Source: Spartobacteria bacterium (GTDB taxonomy: Bacteria; Verrucomicrobiota; Verrucomicrobiia; Chthoniobacterales; UBA10450). Taken from it: a stretch of 64,000 nucleotides of DNA. The notes beneath the pieces were generated by a model, which saw only the letters and a list, made by a program, of their open reading frames with translations, had not been told where the DNA came from and did no database searches. How positions within the stretch are numbered: position 1 is the stretch's first letter; the number at the start of each line of letters is the position of its first letter. Position numbers and translations under genes: made by a program. This document shows positions 44,223 to 51,625 of this stretch, one piece after another. The stretch covers positions 1 to 64,000 of the forward strand of contig PNAS01000044.1 of the NCBI GenBank assembly GCA_003169695.1, given 5' to 3'.

Positions 44223-44686
44223 GCTCACAAGCACATTCTAAGAACCTGCGTCTGCATCGCTGGACTGGTGCATCAGCCACTTTCTTCATCACTAAGTCGC
44301 TACATCCTAAGAGACCATTTCTCGATCCGGAGGCGCGCGCGATTGTTATCTCCGCATTTCTTTTCGCGGTGGATGATAAACGCATTTACTTGCGCGCCTT
44401 CGTTGTCATGCCTGATCATTGGCATGCGCTCTTCGCATTACGCGAGCCATGGACGTTGCCCAAATTCATGCACGACTTCATGAGCTATGTGGCACGAAAA
44501 ACCAGTTACTTGCTCAGCACGCAGGACACGGCTTGGCAAGACGGCTACTACGGCACTCACGTCAAGACAGCCAGGCAGTTTGAGTACGTTGCTTACTACA
44601 TTGAGCAGAATCCGGTTGTGAAAGGATTAGTGGATTCAGCCGAACAGTGGGATGCAAGTAGTGCAAGCTGCAAGGATATCGGGTAG
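44219..44686 (+). CDS. REP-associated tyrosine transposase (RAYT), C-terminus altered by an insertion
   Basis: From the GTG at 44219 the protein has 155 residues. The Y1-transposase HUH motif is VVMPDHWHALF and the catalytic Tyr is likely in QFEYVAYYIEQNPV. RAYTs recognise REP hairpins and cleave single-stranded DNA, and inverted REPs flank this gene. An IS1-like element entered near its 3' end, so the protein now ends CKDIG; the original end CKDIVTDPWPLIYG can be read across the right junction (48568-48607). All catalytic residues lie upstream of the insertion. Confidence 0.88.
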   Translation: MSSQAHSKNLRLHRWTGASATFFITKSLHPKRPFLDPEARAIVISAFLFAVDDKRIYLRAFVVMPDHWHALFALREPWTLPKFMHDFMSYVARKTSYLLSTQDTAWQDGYYGTHVKTARQFEYVAYYIEQNPVVKGLVDSAEQWDASSASCKDIG

Positions 44687-44702
44687 TGTCCTAATTTGAA
44701 AT
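44682..44702 (+). repeat. Left inverted repeat of the IS1-like element
   Basis: The 21-bp end is an exact inverted match to 48547-48567. It begins GGTAGTGTCC immediately after the target copy GGATATCG. Beyond 21 bp the two ends no longer match. Confidence 0.92.
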
Positions 44703-44880
44703 TTACTAGCGTCCATCGCGGACTCGACAATCGAAATATTTGTATAGGCCTATGATGCATTAAGCGTAATCGGCCCGCACTTTTTATATCTTGTTTGTAA
44801 GAACGCCGCTTAAGAAATGACTTCTTTTCGTCAGAAAAGGTTTGCACCCAAGCAGGATTCTGGGCAAAACGCGGTGAATT

Positions 44881-45288
44881 ATGTCCTCCAGAATAATGAA
44901 GTGGCTGTTTTTCAGCGTACTCGTCTCGCTTGTTCCGCTCGTGTTATCCGGTTTAATATTACGTGACCATGGGCTTCTGAAGTCAATGAGCGACGTATGG
45001 GCACGCGGAGAGTTGTTTTTGATCTCTCTAATCGGAACTGCGGCTGCCGTAGGGGATTTGATCACGTCCAAGACCACTCACTACAAAAGGAAAATGGCCA
45101 TTGTTGGCCTGGCTGGGATTTTGGGCCTCGTTGTGACTTGCTGGTATGTCGAACTCACTTCAAACGCTATTCTGACCGTGGCGGGCCAGCCAACCACATT
45201 ACAAGCCAATATTCTGGCATATGCTCCCTGGGCCTATGGATGCTCTTTGGTTCTCGGGCTGGCCTGTGTCATGCTCCCTCCCCATTGA
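44881..45288 (+). CDS. Small multi-pass membrane protein (transposon passenger)
   Basis: The 135-residue protein has four hydrophobic segments (LFFSVLVSLVPLVLSGLILR; ELFLISLIGTAAAVGDLI; MAIVGLAGILGLVVTCWYVE; WAYGCSLVLGLACVML). It lies within the IS1-like element near its left end and is not a transposase. No known family is recognised, so its benefit to the element or host is unknown. Confidence 0.6.
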   Translation: MSSRIMKWLFFSVLVSLVPLVLSGLILRDHGLLKSMSDVWARGELFLISLIGTAAAVGDLITSKTTHYKRKMAIVGLAGILGLVVTCWYVELTSNAILTVAGQPTTLQANILAYAPWAYGCSLVLGLACVMLPPH

Positions 45289-45330
45289 CAAACTCAACGA
45301 AAATATGAAAAACTGATCTAAGAATACGTT

Positions 45331-45525
45331 ATGAACTTTGTGCTAATACTTATTTGCGTCTTTGTTTCTTTGACTGCGTTTACCATTTCGGCGACCACCC
45401 GTCGTCCAGAAAGTCGCTCTAACGGCTTTATTGAGAAGCGCGATGTACGTGATTTGCGACGTACCGAACAGTTCCACGAGAGCGAAAAAAGCACCACCCA
45501 GAATCCCCAGAGCGCACGGACTTAG
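45331..45525 (+). CDS. Short single-helix membrane protein (passenger)
   Basis: The 64-residue reading has an N-terminal helix (VLILICVFVSLTAFTISATT) and a charged tail. It follows the preceding membrane protein by 42 bp on the same strand, so the two may be co-expressed. Evidence is limited to length, position and the hydrophobic segment. Confidence 0.4.
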   Translation: MNFVLILICVFVSLTAFTISATTRRPESRSNGFIEKRDVRDLRRTEQFHESEKSTTQNPQSART

Positions 45526-45833
45526 GCACGCGTCTTTCTGACCGTTTTGCCTTTTGCAGCAATCGCTACCTTAACGGCGGTCTCGGCTGAATCTACCGGG
45601 GGAATCTCCAAAACCACCACGGTCTTGGTTTCTTTCCCTTCCTCATATTGCCACGCATAGGCTCGTTTGGCGTTGGGATGGCCGATCAGATCAAACACCT
45701 CGACAGTCCCTTGCCACGCTGTCAGTCCCTCGAAAACTTCATGGACTGGCTCGGAGGCTACGTGCTTCGCCTCGCAGTCATATTTCGCCCTGATTAGGCC
45801 CTCTAACCCTGGGTTGATATTGTCACGCTGCAT
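45522..45833 (-). CDS. Small soluble protein downstream of the transposase
   Basis: The 103-residue protein (MQRDNINPGLEGLIRAKYDC ... EPVHEVFEGLTAWQGTVEVF) overlaps the end of the transposase gene by 11 bp on the same strand. Coupled translation suggests it helps the transposase or is an accessory of the element. No family is recognised. Confidence 0.65.
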   Translation of the reverse strand: MQRDNINPGLEGLIRAKYDCEAKHVASEPVHEVFEGLTAWQGTVEVFDLIGHPNAKRAYAWQYEEGKETKTVVVLEIPPVDSAETAVKVAIAAKGKTVRKTRA

Positions 45834-46650
45834 TGACCAAATCTCCCACCGTCCACGCGCTGCTCTCGATTCCAGCGGCCTGCGCTGGCGTGCAGCGGAG
45901 CGAGCCGTGAGTTTTCACAAGGTTGTAATACGCGATATTGAGCGCGATTGCCGCTTTGAAATTCGGCAGTTTTTTCGAGAACGCCAGCGTCAAACGAGCA
46001 AGACGTTTGCAATGCGTGCGCATCGTGAGGTTCGCTCGTTCGATGTATGACGTGCAAATATGGTCTGGATTCGGAGCACCATTGATCGGGGTTTTAGTAA
46101 CGGCCCGCAGTTCGCCGGGACTGTACCTACGTTGCACTTCTTGCCCCGACGGGGTTGAGTATTCTTTTACGATTTGGGCATAGTCCACGACTGCGCCGAA
46201 AGCGTTTTCAACCGCATCCTTGTATTTGTCCATCCCATCGGTGGAAAGTTGAATCCGGTTGTTCAACCGTCCCGCCAAATCGTCCATGAACCAATGAGCG
46301 TGATAACGGTCACGCTGACCGACGATGAAAGAGGGAATCAATTTTGTCACGGGGTCGATGCTCATAAACGTCCACACGTCGCCAATCCCGCGCGTCCGAT
46401 CTGTCATCGTCGCATTGCGCCTTTTTTTGCCGATGAATCCCCAGATTTCGTCAACCTCGATACGGGAGCAAGTCAGACCGCGCATTTTTTGATCGAGAAT
46501 TTGCGCGCATGTTTCACCGACGCGCATTCCAAGGCGCATGATCGTATCGCGATGGATTTCAGTCATGCGCTCGATTGAACGAATCGAATTGCCCTCTGCG
46601 AGCGCGCTAATCACTGCCACTTGTTTTTCTTTGGTCAGGGTGTTTGCCAT
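45823..46650 (-). CDS. IS1-family-like DDE transposase
   Basis: The 275-residue protein has a helix-turn-helix start (NSIRSIERMTEIHRDTIMRL) and a DDE-type catalytic core: EVDEIWGFIGKKR (Asp), QLSTDGMDKYKDAV (Asp) and TSYIERANLTMRTHCKRLAR (Glu). The ERANLTMR..KRLAR segment matches the InsB end of IS1. It is encoded in one frame, with no InsA/InsB shift. It should cut and join the 21-bp ends found at 44682 and 48567. Confidence 0.88.
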   Translation of the reverse strand: MANTLTKEKQVAVISALAEGNSIRSIERMTEIHRDTIMRLGMRVGETCAQILDQKMRGLTCSRIEVDEIWGFIGKKRRNATMTDRTRGIGDVWTFMSIDPVTKLIPSFIVGQRDRYHAHWFMDDLAGRLNNRIQLSTDGMDKYKDAVENAFGAVVDYAQIVKEYSTPSGQEVQRRYSPGELRAVTKTPINGAPNPDHICTSYIERANLTMRTHCKRLARLTLAFSKKLPNFKAAIALNIAYYNLVKTHGSLRCTPAQAAGIESSAWTVGDLVNAA

Positions 46651-46669
46651 AAATTTCTTTCTGGACTTA

Positions 46670-46717
46670 TTGTGCTACAGAAATATATTAGGTCAAGACA
46701 TTTTTGTGCTACAGAAA
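46670..46717. promoter_or_regulatory. Repeated operator-like motif between divergent transposase and CopG-like genes
   Basis: TTGTGCTACAGAAA occurs at 46670-46683 and again at 46704-46717, and the inverted core TGTAGCACA is at 46908-46916. The repeats sit in the divergent control region of the transposase and the small CopG-like protein and could be the binding sites of that protein. The second copy covers the GTG proposed as its start. Confidence 0.5.
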
Positions 46718-46897
46718 AGAAAATCTAAAAAAGCTGTTATCCTCGGCCGTCCGAAGTTACCCGCAGGGGCAGCGAAGGAGCACACGCTCCGCGCACGCGT
46801 CTCCTTGGATGAACTCAGCCGATTCAAGGCAGCGGCAAAGCGAACCGGGAAGACATTGCCCGTTTGGGTAAGAAACACATTGATTGACGCATCATGA
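46706..46897 (+). CDS. Small CopG/ribbon-helix-helix-like protein
   Basis: Starting at a GTG at 46706 the protein has 63 residues (KRKSKKAVILGRPKLPAGAA then KEHTLRARVSLDELSRFKAA and KRTGKTLPVWVRNTLIDAS). The short beta strand (HTLRARVS) followed by two helices resembles CopG/MobC-like DNA-binding proteins. It is divergent from the transposase, so it may regulate transposition. The start is uncertain. Confidence 0.55.
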   Translation: MLQKRKSKKAVILGRPKLPAGAAKEHTLRARVSLDELSRFKAAAKRTGKTLPVWVRNTLIDAS

Positions 46898-46923
46898 TAT
46901 GATAATTTGTAGCACAGAAAAGA

Positions 46924-46996
46924 TGGAGCGGACGGGAGTTGGACCCGCACAAGCCGGTGTAAATCCTGCTGGTTCTACCGTTAAACCTACCGCCCC
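46924..46996 (-). tRNA. tRNA-like gene, anticodon UUA, inside the transposon
   Basis: The minus strand folds as a 73-nt cloverleaf: acceptor GGGGCGG/CCGCTCC (one G-U pair), U8 A9, D arm GGTT/AACC with a GG-containing loop, anticodon arm GCAGG/CCGGC (one A-G mismatch), loop AUUUACA, variable UUGU, and T arm GCGGG/CCCGU with loop UCCAACU. A73 is the discriminator; CCA is not encoded. The D and T arms look like bacterial tRNA-Gly. With the loop at positions 32-38 the anticodon is UUA, which pairs with the UAA stop codon. The mismatch and C37 raise doubt about activity. Confidence 0.55.
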
Positions 46997-47058
46997 AAGT
47001 TTCTTGATGATGAAGTGGCAGTCTGCCGGACGGATTGGACGTTCCGACAACTGCTTTT

Positions 47059-47133
47059 AGCGCCTGTTGGCCGGGAGAGGTTCTCTGATCAGGATAGACT
47101 CTCCCGGCCTGCCACGCCCAACGATCCGGCGCT
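47059..47133. other. 75-nt stepped hairpin
   Basis: AGCGCC (47059-47064) pairs with GGCGCT (47128-47133), GTTGG with CCAAC, and CCGGGAGAG (47071-47079) with CTCTCCCGG (47099-47107). The long base-paired stem is far more ordered than chance. It lies in the 320-bp gap between the tRNA-like gene and the 47318 gene. It could be a non-coding RNA, a terminator-like structure or a decayed recombination site. Nothing else is recognised in the gap. Confidence 0.45.
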
Positions 47134-47317
47134 TCGCAACCAAGGGGCACGCTGTTCTTCTCTGGGTCATTTGAGAATTAGAGCACGGCAAAGACAAACA
47201 CGCAATAACATTCTCTCGTGCTGTCTTAAGACAGCGAGACAGTCATGTCTCCAGAAATCAGTAGACAGGGTTTATTTTGTGCTCTAGATTGTCGAACCAA
47301 CACTGGACTTAACAACC

Positions 47318-48259
47318 ATGAATGACCCTCAAAAACCCTCAAATTCACCCGCCAGCAAGACGAAACGGCAAACTATGCGCAGTCCCAACTATCCGGCAAT
47401 CAGCCTGCGCGAAGCAGTCGAAGCCATCAAAAAGCTTTGGGATAAAGAAAACCGAAGCCCTGTTGCGTTCAACGTAGCGGCGGGGCATCTGGGCTATAAA
47501 CCTACGAGCAGTGGAGCCGCTCTTTCAGTCGCGGCGCTGAAGAAATACGGCTTTGTTGCAGCGGATGGCGGCGGATCGCGCTTGATTCGCCTTACGGATG
47601 CGGCTGTTGAAGTTCTCAAACACTACGGAAATGAAGAGGAGCTCATCCCCTTGCTCAAAGAAGCCGCCCTACGTCCCGAAATCCTCCGGGAGCTGTTTGA
47701 GCAAAAGCGCCATTCATCCCCAGAAAGCATCCTCAATTATTTGGAATTTGATAGGAAATTTACCAAGACTGCGGCTCAATTGGTGCTGAACATTTTCCTA
47801 GACACGATTTCTTTTGCAAAGTTTACAGAATCGGATAAGGTGCAAGACATCCAGAATGAAAAAGCTGATCCGAAGTCCACAAAAAGCGAAATTCCTGAGC
47901 GTCTTGATAAGAATCTGGCAGAGAGGGTCAAACCACCACCACCCGCTCCAATGACACCAAACATTCGCTATTTGCCGATTCCGCTCGATATAGGGGACGC
48001 CCCGATTCCCGTTGGGATGTCGGATGGGGATTTCGATTTACTTCTGGATACGCTGAAGCTGTGGAAAAAGAAGATCGTTCGTCCCGAACAGCCGAACCCT
48101 GCTAAAGCGCTTACGTTCCCGCGCAATGCCATCTGGAAGAATAAAGACCATGATGTGCCGGTCGTGATTACGGACATCGCTGGAGATAAGGACGGCGTTC
48201 GTTATTACCAATCCTCAACCGGCACAGGCATTCCGGCGTCGGAACTGAAGTTTGAATAA
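47318..48259 (+). CDS. Hypothetical passenger protein with winged-helix-like N-terminus
   Basis: The 313-residue protein has a predicted winged-helix-like segment (NYPAISLREAVEAIKKLWDK ... YKPTSSGAALSVAALKKYGF) followed by a helical region and a Pro-rich C-terminal half with RYLPIPLDIGDAPIPVGMSD. Proteins of this type appear in mobile regions of soil bacteria. It shares a 1-bp TAATG overlap with the next gene, so they form a unit in the transposon. Function is unknown. Confidence 0.65.
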   Translation: MNDPQKPSNSPASKTKRQTMRSPNYPAISLREAVEAIKKLWDKENRSPVAFNVAAGHLGYKPTSSGAALSVAALKKYGFVAADGGGSRLIRLTDAAVEVLKHYGNEEELIPLLKEAALRPEILRELFEQKRHSSPESILNYLEFDRKFTKTAAQLVLNIFLDTISFAKFTESDKVQDIQNEKADPKSTKSEIPERLDKNLAERVKPPPPAPMTPNIRYLPIPLDIGDAPIPVGMSDGDFDLLLDTLKLWKKKIVRPEQPNPAKALTFPRNAIWKNKDHDVPVVITDIAGDKDGVRYYQSSTGTGIPASELKFE

Positions 48260-48558
48260 TGCCTCTCTTTCCTGAAGAACCGAATTGGGACGATCTTCAT
48301 GGCATACCGGCAGAACGCGTCGCCGCAGAAGTGTGGGATACAGATGGCAAAATACTCTCCAAAGGGGAGGCGCTGATTTTCCCTGACAACACGACAGCAA
48401 ATTTTTTCCCGCTAGATGCTGCCGAACCGGTTGCCATTCAGGGCCGCGCCAAAACCCTCTTTCTGATTGCGGGCGGCAGATCGTTATCCGTTTCCGCGAA
48501 ACTCTGTCCAGACGAAACGCCGCACGAGCCGCATCTTCACCTCGACATTTCAAATTAG
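48259..48558 (+). CDS. Small passenger protein ending in the right inverted repeat
   Basis: The 99-residue protein (MPLFPEEPNWDDLHGIPAER ... SAKLCPDETPHEPHLHLDIS) starts within the stop of the preceding gene. Its last codons and TAG stop lie inside the right inverted repeat. The reading frame is therefore tied to the transposon end. No family is recognised. Confidence 0.6.
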   Translation: MPLFPEEPNWDDLHGIPAERVAAEVWDTDGKILSKGEALIFPDNTTANFFPLDAAEPVAIQGRAKTLFLIAGGRSLSVSAKLCPDETPHEPHLHLDISN

Positions 48559-48567
48559 GACACTACC
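48547..48567 (-). repeat. Right inverted repeat of the IS1-like element
   Basis: The 21 bp are the exact reverse complement of 44682-44702 and are followed directly by the second copy of the target GGATATCG (48568-48575). Confidence 0.92.
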
Positions 48568-48607
48568 GGATATCGTTACTGATCCTTGGCCGCTGATTTA
48601 CGGCTGA
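48568..48607 (+). pseudogene. Displaced 3' end of the RAYT gene
   Basis: After the right target copy, the frame reads DIVTDPWPLIYG and TGA at 48605-48607. Joined to the left part at GGATATCG it restores the original end of the RAYT gene, showing that the transposon entered an intact gene. Confidence 0.75.
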
Positions 48608-48614
48608 GTTGCAG

Positions 48615-48644
48615 CAGTCGGGGCTCTGAGGCTCCTCCCACATT
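48615..48644 (-). repeat. REP element at the right end of the RAYT unit, inverted
   Basis: The reverse complement (AATGTGGGAGGAGCCTCAGA then GCCCCGACTG) matches the left REP at 44187-44216 in 27 of 30 positions. Inverted REPs on both sides of a RAYT gene are the expected form of a REPtron. It lies just 3' of the CoA-transferase gene. Confidence 0.75.
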
Positions 48645-48646
48645 AT

Positions 48647-50002
48647 TCAGTCCTTTAGCCCAACGTCGAACGGTGCGCCGGTCTTGGCGCGGATATCGTC
48701 CACGATAACGCCCGGATGCAGCTCGGTGAGGACGAGCCCGCCACCCGGCTTCACCTCGAACACGCATAGGTCGGTGATGATGAGGTTGACGACTCCGAGA
48801 CCGGTGATGGGCAAAGTGCATTCTTTCAAAATCTTCGGGCTGCCGTCCCTGGCGCAGTGCTCCATCACCGCCACCACGCGCTTCACTCCGGCGACGAGGT
48901 CCATCGCCCCACCGGGTCCCTTGACCATCTTGCCGGGAACCATCCAATTGGCGATATCGCCCTTATCCGTGACCTCGAAGGCGCCGAGAATGGCGAGATC
49001 GATGTGTCCGCCGCGAATCATCGTGAATGAATCGGCACTCGAGAAAAAAGCGGAGCCAGGCATCGTCGTGATGGTTTGCTTGCCGGCGTTGATCAGATCG
49101 GCGTCCACCTCGTCGTCGGTCGGGAACGGGCCGATGCCGAGCAGGCCGTTCTCGGATTGCAGCGTGACATTCATGCCCTCGGGAATGTAATTGGCCACCA
49201 GCGTCGGAATGCCGATGCCGAGATTGACGTAGTAGCCGTCGCGCAATTCCTGCGCCGCGCGCTTCGCCATCAAATCGCGGATCGGATTCTCTTTCTTCGC
49301 GGCCGCGCTGCCTTGCACGGTGCGAAACTCGATCCGTTTTTCGTAGCTCGGGCCCTGGATGATGCGATCAACGAAGATACCCGGCGTGTGGATCTGGTCA
49401 GGATCGAGCTCGCTGATCTCGACGAGTTGCTCGACTTCGGCCACGCAGATCTGGCTGCAACTGGCGATCATCGGATTGAAGTTCCGTGAGGTTTTTCGAA
49501 AAATGAGGTTGCCGGATTTATCCCCCTTCCACGCTTTCACAAGCGAGACCTCGGCCTTGATGCCGGGTTCGAGGACGTATTCCTTGCCGTCAAAAACTTT
49601 CGTCTCCTTACCCTCGGTTAGTTTGGTGCCGAAGCCGGTGCGGGTGTAGAACCCCGGGATACCTGCACCGCCCGCGCGCAACCGCTCGGCCAGTGTGCCC
49701 TGCGGGATGAGCTCAAGTTCGAGTTCGCCCGCTAGCACTTGGCGCTCGAACTCCTTGTTCTCCCCGACGTAGGACGCCATGACCTTCTTCACCTGCCGGG
49801 TGGTGAGCAGAACCCCCATGCCGAAGCCATCCACGCCCGCGTTGTTGCCGACGATGGTGAGGCCTTTCACGCCGCTGTCGTGTAATGCAGAGATGAGATT
49901 TTCGGGAATGCCGCACAGTCCGAACCCGCCCGCGGCGATCGTCATGTTGTCGTGGAGAAGGCCGGCAAGCGCAGCCGTGGCGTTGGAGTAAACTTTGCTC
50001 AT
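48647..50002 (-). CDS. Fused 3-oxoacid CoA-transferase (alpha-beta)
   Basis: The ATG at 50002 gives 451 residues ([20 protein letters not shown]); a longer reading from 50107 lacks support. Residues 1-235 are the A part ([40 protein letters not shown]); from about 245 the B part has [20 protein letters not shown] and [10 protein letters not shown] with the catalytic Glu. Fusion of the two subunits is common in SCOT-type enzymes. The enzyme should activate acetoacetate with succinyl-CoA (or a related acid), linking to the thiolase and reductase genes. It is divergent from the methylcitrate-cycle operon. Confidence 0.88.
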   Translation of the reverse strand: MSKVYSNATAALAGLLHDNMTIAAGGFGLCGIPENLISALHDSGVKGLTIVGNNAGVDGFGMGVLLTTRQVKKVMASYVGENKEFERQVLAGELELELIPQGTLAERLRAGGAGIPGFYTRTGFGTKLTEGKETKVFDGKEYVLEPGIKAEVSLVKAWKGDKSGNLIFRKTSRNFNPMIASCSQICVAEVEQLVEISELDPDQIHTPGIFVDRIIQGPSYEKRIEFRTVQGSAAAKKENPIRDLMAKRAAQELRDGYYVNLGIGIPTLVANYIPEGMNVTLQSENGLLGIGPFPTDDEVDADLINAGKQTITTMPGSAFFSSADSFTMIRGGHIDLAILGAFEVTDKGDIANWMVPGKMVKGPGGAMDLVAGVKRVVAVMEHCARDGSPKILKECTLPITGLGVVNLIITDLCVFEVKPGGGLVLTELHPGVIVDDIRAKTGAPFDVGLKD

Positions 50003-50230
50003 GGGGGAGAAACTTAACCACGAATTACACCAATGAGCACGGATGAAAACCCTAACGGTTGTCGCTCTGGGGGTAGCAATATCCCGCGTCACGTTCAGAG
50101 CGGACAATAGTGCGGATCCTTCTCCCGTCGTAATCGCCCCACCTGGAGCGGCCTGTGAGTTGGGAAGCGGGCGCTACCCAGAGGTTGCCGCGCGGCGATT
50201 AATCGCCAGATTGCAGCTTCTCTTTTTCCT

Positions 50231-51622
50231 ATGACCGTTACGCTCGCTCACCAACTGGCCAATTTCGCCTGCTCTCTCGAATTCGAGGATCTCTCCAGCA
50301 ACGTAGTGCACGAAGTGAAGCGGCGCGTGATTGATTCGTTAGGCTGCGCGCTCGGTGCCTGGAACGAGGAGCCGTGCATGATTGCGCGGAACGTCGCTTC
50401 GGAGTTCTCCGCCAAGAACGGTGCAACGATTATTGGCACCGACCATCAAGCGCCGCCGGACTGGGCCGCGTTCGCCACCGGCTGCGCGATCCGTTACTTC
50501 GATTACAACGACACCTATCTTTCGAAAGAGCCCGCTCATCCAAGCGACAACATCGCGGCGGCGCTCGCCGTCGCGGAAAGTGTGGACGCGAACGGCCGCG
50601 AATTCATTACTGCGATAGCGCTGGCTTACGAAGTGCAATGCCGTTTGTGCGATGCCGCCAGCATCCGCGCGCGGGGGTGGGACCACGTTACCTACGGCGC
50701 GTTTTCCACTGCACTGGCCGCGGCGAAGTTGATGAAGCTCGATCCCGAGAAGACGCGGCACGCGGTGAACATCGCGGGAGTCGCCTGCGCGGCGATGCGC
50801 CAGGCGCGGGTTGGCGAATTATCGCACTGGAAAGGTGTCGCCTTCGCGAACGCGGCGCGTCATGGAGTTTACTCGGCGTTGCTGGCACGCGCGGGGATGA
50901 CCGGGCCGGCGCCAATTTTCGAAGGCCAGATGGGATTCGAGAAGCAACTAGGTGTCTCGCTCGGTGACGTCGGTTCGAAGTTCGTCATCCGCGGGAAAGG
51001 CGAAGCCGATGGCACCGCGGCGATGATCTTGAATACCAGCATCAAGTACTGGCCGGCGGAATATCACAGCCAGAGCGCGATCGAGGCTGCGTTGCACCTG
51101 CGCAACCAGATTCAGGATCCTTCGCAGATCAAAACGGTTGTGATCGAAAGCCACGATGCATCGGTAGACATCATTGGAAGCGAGCCGGAAAAATGGCATC
51201 CGCAAAGCCGTGAGACGGCGGATCACAGTCTACCCTACATCACCGCGGTCGCGTTGATCGACGGCGAAGTCACCAGCAAACAATTTGCGCCCGAGCGATT
51301 CACTCAGACCGGGATCGTCAAGTTCCTGCAAGACGTAAAGGTGGAGCGGAATGCCGAGCTGAGCGCGATGTATCCGGGCGCGGTCGCGAACATCGTGCAT
51401 GTGGAGTTGGCCGATGGACGAAAACTAACGAAGCGCGTCGATTATCCACAGGGCCACGCGAAAAATCCGCTGAAGGATTCTGAGGTCGAAGGAAAATTCA
51501 AGTTCCTGGCCGCGCCGGTCTTGGGGGAAGAGAGAACGAAAAAACTGCTGGAGCACGGGTGGAAACTTGAAAATGCGTCCGGCGTCAGCGAACTGATGGG
51601 ATTGGTCAAGGTGCCGGCCTAA
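50231..51622 (+). CDS. prpD: 2-methylcitrate dehydratase (MmgE/PrpD)
   Basis: The 463-residue protein matches MmgE/PrpD: VKRRVIDSLGCALGAWNEEP, RYFDYNDTYLSKEPAHPSDN and HVTYGAFSTALAAAKLMKLD, then AEYHSQSAIEAALHLR. PrpD dehydrates 2-methylcitrate to 2-methyl-cis-aconitate in propionate catabolism without an iron-sulphur cluster. It is the first gene of an operon: prpB begins 4 bases after its stop, then prpC and a thioesterase follow. Confidence 0.88.
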   Translation: MTVTLAHQLANFACSLEFEDLSSNVVHEVKRRVIDSLGCALGAWNEEPCMIARNVASEFSAKNGATIIGTDHQAPPDWAAFATGCAIRYFDYNDTYLSKEPAHPSDNIAAALAVAESVDANGREFITAIALAYEVQCRLCDAASIRARGWDHVTYGAFSTALAAAKLMKLDPEKTRHAVNIAGVACAAMRQARVGELSHWKGVAFANAARHGVYSALLARAGMTGPAPIFEGQMGFEKQLGVSLGDVGSKFVIRGKGEADGTAAMILNTSIKYWPAEYHSQSAIEAALHLRNQIQDPSQIKTVVIESHDASVDIIGSEPEKWHPQSRETADHSLPYITAVALIDGEVTSKQFAPERFTQTGIVKFLQDVKVERNAELSAMYPGAVANIVHVELADGRKLTKRVDYPQGHAKNPLKDSEVEGKFKFLAAPVLGEERTKKLLEHGWKLENASGVSELMGLVKVPA

Positions 51623-51625
51623 CAA

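Larger units (their letters stand above)
44682..48567. mobile_element. IS1-like transposon carrying passenger genes and a tRNA-like gene
   Basis: The 3,886-bp element has perfect 21-bp inverted ends (44682-44702 starting GGTAGTGTCC, and 48547-48567 ending GGACACTACC). The target GGATATCG is duplicated on both sides (44674-44681 and 48568-48575), as expected of IS1-type transposition (8-9 bp). It carries a transposase (45823-46650), two small membrane proteins, a 103-residue protein, a CopG-like protein, a tRNA-like gene, a 313-residue protein and a 99-residue protein. The passenger content is far larger than a simple IS, so it acts like a transporter IS. Confidence 0.92.

Noticed and set aside
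47059-47133. Integron attC site
   Set aside because: GCCCAAC and GTTGGCC resemble the R boxes but occur in the reverse order (GTT first, AAC last), and no integrase or cassette array is present.
50043-50234. A 63-codon open frame before prpD
   Set aside because: It has no ribosome site or recognisable protein features and occupies the divergent promoter region.
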